From Flavivirga eckloniae (GTDB taxonomy: Bacteria > Bacteroidota > Bacteroidia > Flavobacteriales > Flavobacteriaceae), in contig NZ_CP025791.1 of NCBI RefSeq assembly GCF_002886045.1, positions 2,991,001 to 3,055,000 on the forward strand: 64,000 nucleotides of DNA, in the 5' to 3' direction. The stretch's first letter is position 1; each line of letters opens with the position of its first letter. Shown here piece after piece: positions 62,495-64,000 of this stretch. Under the pieces are notes generated by a model that saw only the letters and a list, made by a program, of their open reading frames with translations, had not been told where the DNA came from and did not search any database. Made by a program: the position numbers and the translations under genes.

Positions 62495-63490
62495 GTGGTT
62501 AAAATAGACAACATAGAACTTCCAAATTTTCCATTGCTTTTAGCGCCTATGGAAGATGTAAGCGATCCGCCGTTTCGTGCCCTTTGTAAGGAGCAAGGTG
62601 CTGATGTTGTGTATACAGAGTTTGTGTCGAGCGAAGGGTTAATTCGTAATGCTGCTAAAAGTGTTATGAAGTTGGATATTTATGAGAAGGAACGTCCTGT
62701 GGGGATTCAAATTTTTGGAGCAAATCTGGACAGTATGTTGCAGACCATTGATATTGTTTCGGCTTCGAAACCAGATATTATTGATATTAATTTTGGTTGC
62801 CCCGTAAAAAAGGTAGTTAGCAAAGGTGCCGGTGCCGGAATCTTAAAGGACATCTGTTTGATGGAGAAACTGACTGCCGAGATGGTTAAGCGTACCGACA
62901 TTCCTGTTACTGTAAAAACTCGTTTAGGTTGGGATCATGATTCTATAAAAATTGTTGAGGTTGCAGAAAGGCTACAGGATGTTGGCTGCAAGGCTATTGC
63001 TATACATGGTCGTACCCGCGCACAAATGTACAAGGGGAGTGCCGACTGGAAGCCTATTGCTGAGGTGAAAAACAATCCGCGTATGCATATTCCTGTATTT
63101 GGAAATGGAGATGTTGATAGTCCTGAAAAGGCTGTAGAAATGCGTGATAGTTATGGGTTAGATGGCGCTATGATAGGTCGGGCTTCTATAGGAAACCCAT
63201 GGTTTTTTAAACAGGTAAAGCACTATTTTAAAACAGGTGAGTATTTAGCACCTATTTCGTTAGCCGAACGTGTTGAGGCTGCTCGTAGGCATCTGCAAAT
63301 GTCTATAGACTGGAAAGGTGAAGTATTAGGGGTTTTTGAAACCCGTAGACATTATACAAATTATTTTAAGGGTATTCCACATTTTAAAGAATATCGTATG
63401 AAAATGGTAACTAGCGATCGTCCGGAAGATGTATTTGCTGCCTTTGATGAGGTATTGGAAAAGTTTTCAGATTATCAGTTTACCGAATAA
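62495..63490 (+). CDS. dusB: tRNA-dihydrouridine synthase
   Basis: 331 residues starting at GTG 62495, since no ATG lies nearby. FMN-dependent reduction of uridine in tRNA. Seen: LLLAPMEDVSDPPFR near 15-29, DINFGCPVKKVVSKGAGAGIL near 98-118 (conserved Cys of GCP), VKTRLGWDHDS, IAIHGRTRAQMYKGSADW, and GNGDVDSP. The C-terminal helical domain contains RRHYTNYFKGIPHFKEYRM, the tRNA-binding part. Length is normal. Divergent from the Lgt-like gene. Confidence 0.96.
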   Translation: MVKIDNIELPNFPLLLAPMEDVSDPPFRALCKEQGADVVYTEFVSSEGLIRNAAKSVMKLDIYEKERPVGIQIFGANLDSMLQTIDIVSASKPDIIDINFGCPVKKVVSKGAGAGILKDICLMEKLTAEMVKRTDIPVTVKTRLGWDHDSIKIVEVAERLQDVGCKAIAIHGRTRAQMYKGSADWKPIAEVKNNPRMHIPVFGNGDVDSPEKAVEMRDSYGLDGAMIGRASIGNPWFFKQVKHYFKTGEYLAPISLAERVEAARRHLQMSIDWKGEVLGVFETRRHYTNYFKGIPHFKEYRMKMVTSDRPEDVFAAFDEVLEKFSDYQFTE

Positions 63491-63500
63491 TATACCTTAA

Positions 63501-64000
63501 CTAATAGTTTTCTATTAACGATTTCGAAATTCTTACTGATGCAATCTTAGAGGCAATAATACCTAAAACCGAAATGGTTATAAATACAATAAAAAAGTTT
63601 TCAATTTTAATTGTCATGGGGTAAGCTAGGGTTGGCGTTATCATAACCATACCAAATATTTTTTGAAGTGCAGTAACTATTAGGGCAACTACTAACCCTA
63701 TAACGCCGCCTACAATGCTCATTAAGCTACCTTGTAAAAAGAAGATTTTACGAATATCTTTTACAGTGGCTCCCATGTTAAAAAGTGTGCCTAAACTTCG
63801 TTTTTTATCTAGCATCATCATGATTAACGATCCTATAACATTAAAAAATGCAATGATTAATACCAAGGTGAATATTAAATATACCGCAAGATTTTCGGTG
63901 TTTAGCATTTTATAAAGTGCATCGTTAAGTTGTGCTCTATTTTTTAAAATAACGCGATCCCCTAAAATTGCTTGGATTTTTTCCTTGGCGAGTTCCTCAT
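63501..64000 (-). CDS. ABC-transporter permease (LolC/LolE-like), C-terminal part
   Basis: The frame continues through the window edge (positions 63909-64000 translate as ELAKEKIQAILGDRVILKNR...), so only the last 165 or so residues are here. FtsX-type domain with three membrane helices: AVYLIFTLVLIIAFFNVIGSLIMM, LMSIVGGVIGLVVALIVTALQ and FFIVFITISVLGIIASKIASVR. The family motif KRSLGTLFNMGATVKDIRKIFFLQG lies between the first two. In this position the family releases outer-membrane lipoproteins. Convergent with dusB, 10 bases apart. Confidence 0.88.
   Translation of the reverse strand, partial: EELAKEKIQAILGDRVILKNRAQLNDALYKMLNTENLAVYLIFTLVLIIAFFNVIGSLIMMMLDKKRSLGTLFNMGATVKDIRKIFFLQGSLMSIVGGVIGLVVALIVTALQKIFGMVMITPTLAYPMTIKIENFFIVFITISVLGIIASKIASVRISKSLIENY

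Overview
The window looks like a chromosomal segment of a marine-type member of Flavobacteriaceae (Bacteroidota). The DNA is AT-rich. Promoter-like TAnnTTTG motifs of the Bacteroidota type occur. Secreted proteins carry short signal peptides ending in AQ or lipoboxes followed by C. The housekeeping genes (rnpA, lepA, dusB, the glgA-glgC-glgB cluster, a TonB-dependent receptor with a PepSY protein, and a SulP transporter with a universal stress protein) have the Bacteroidota sequence style. No rRNA, tRNA, CRISPR array, transposase or integrase was recognised.

Layout. 0-6.1 kb: a partial exported protein and rnpA (minus), a glutamate-cysteine-ligase-like/CBS fusion overlapping an aspartoacylase-like deacylase (plus), a membrane protein, then a short-chain dehydrogenase and a secreted alpha/beta-barrel protein (minus) divergent from an HxlR regulator. 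6.1-25.4 kb: a block of about 25 mostly small genes, all on the plus strand. It holds three serine beta-lactamase-like hydrolases, three AraC regulators, an EF-Tu domain-III-like protein, a SUKH protein, DinB, an EVE-like/HNH nuclease with a Nudix enzyme, an ECF sigma factor, SH3b, GNAT, VOC and NTF2-like proteins, and a Crp-type regulator. Many of these genes are separated by imperfect inverted repeats with outer AAC...GTT arms, and the next gene usually starts 5-25 bases after the right arm. This resembles integron attC sites and gene cassettes, but no integrase is in view. 25.6-32.9 kb: minus-strand LOG-family enzyme, TPR protein, M1 and S8 peptidases and an MBL hydrolase. 33.0-37.5 kb: a metal-uptake-type set (small Cys-rich membrane protein, TonB-dependent receptor, PepSY protein). 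37.5-42.2 kb: a second accessory patch with a structured non-coding locus, an XRE regulator, a small HNH-type protein and several orphan envelope proteins. 42.4-47.6 kb: SulP transporter plus universal stress protein, divergent from a cation/proton antiporter. 47.7-55.0 kb: GH31 alpha-glucosidase and the glycogen synthesis operon. 55.3-58.0 kb: a TPR-containing histidine kinase and its response regulator. 58-64 kb: lepA, an operon of an Lgt-like protein with a radical SAM enzyme and twin mini membrane proteins, dusB, and the C-terminal part of a LolC/E-type permease.

How parts work together. glgA, glgC and glgB cover ADP-glucose formation, chain elongation and branching, and the GH31 enzyme beside them probably acts on alpha-glucans or their fragments. 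The TonB receptor imports a ligand across the outer membrane and the PepSY protein probably handles the imported metal complex or its reduction. The kinase/regulator pair is a self-contained signalling unit. The accessory block reads as independent one- or two-gene units, the most coherent being the overlapping modified-DNA nuclease/Nudix pair and the hydrolase-sigma-membrane protein triad. The main candidate for something undescribed is the attC-like repeat system of the 6-21 kb block. The Lgt-like/radical SAM lipid operon is a second candidate.
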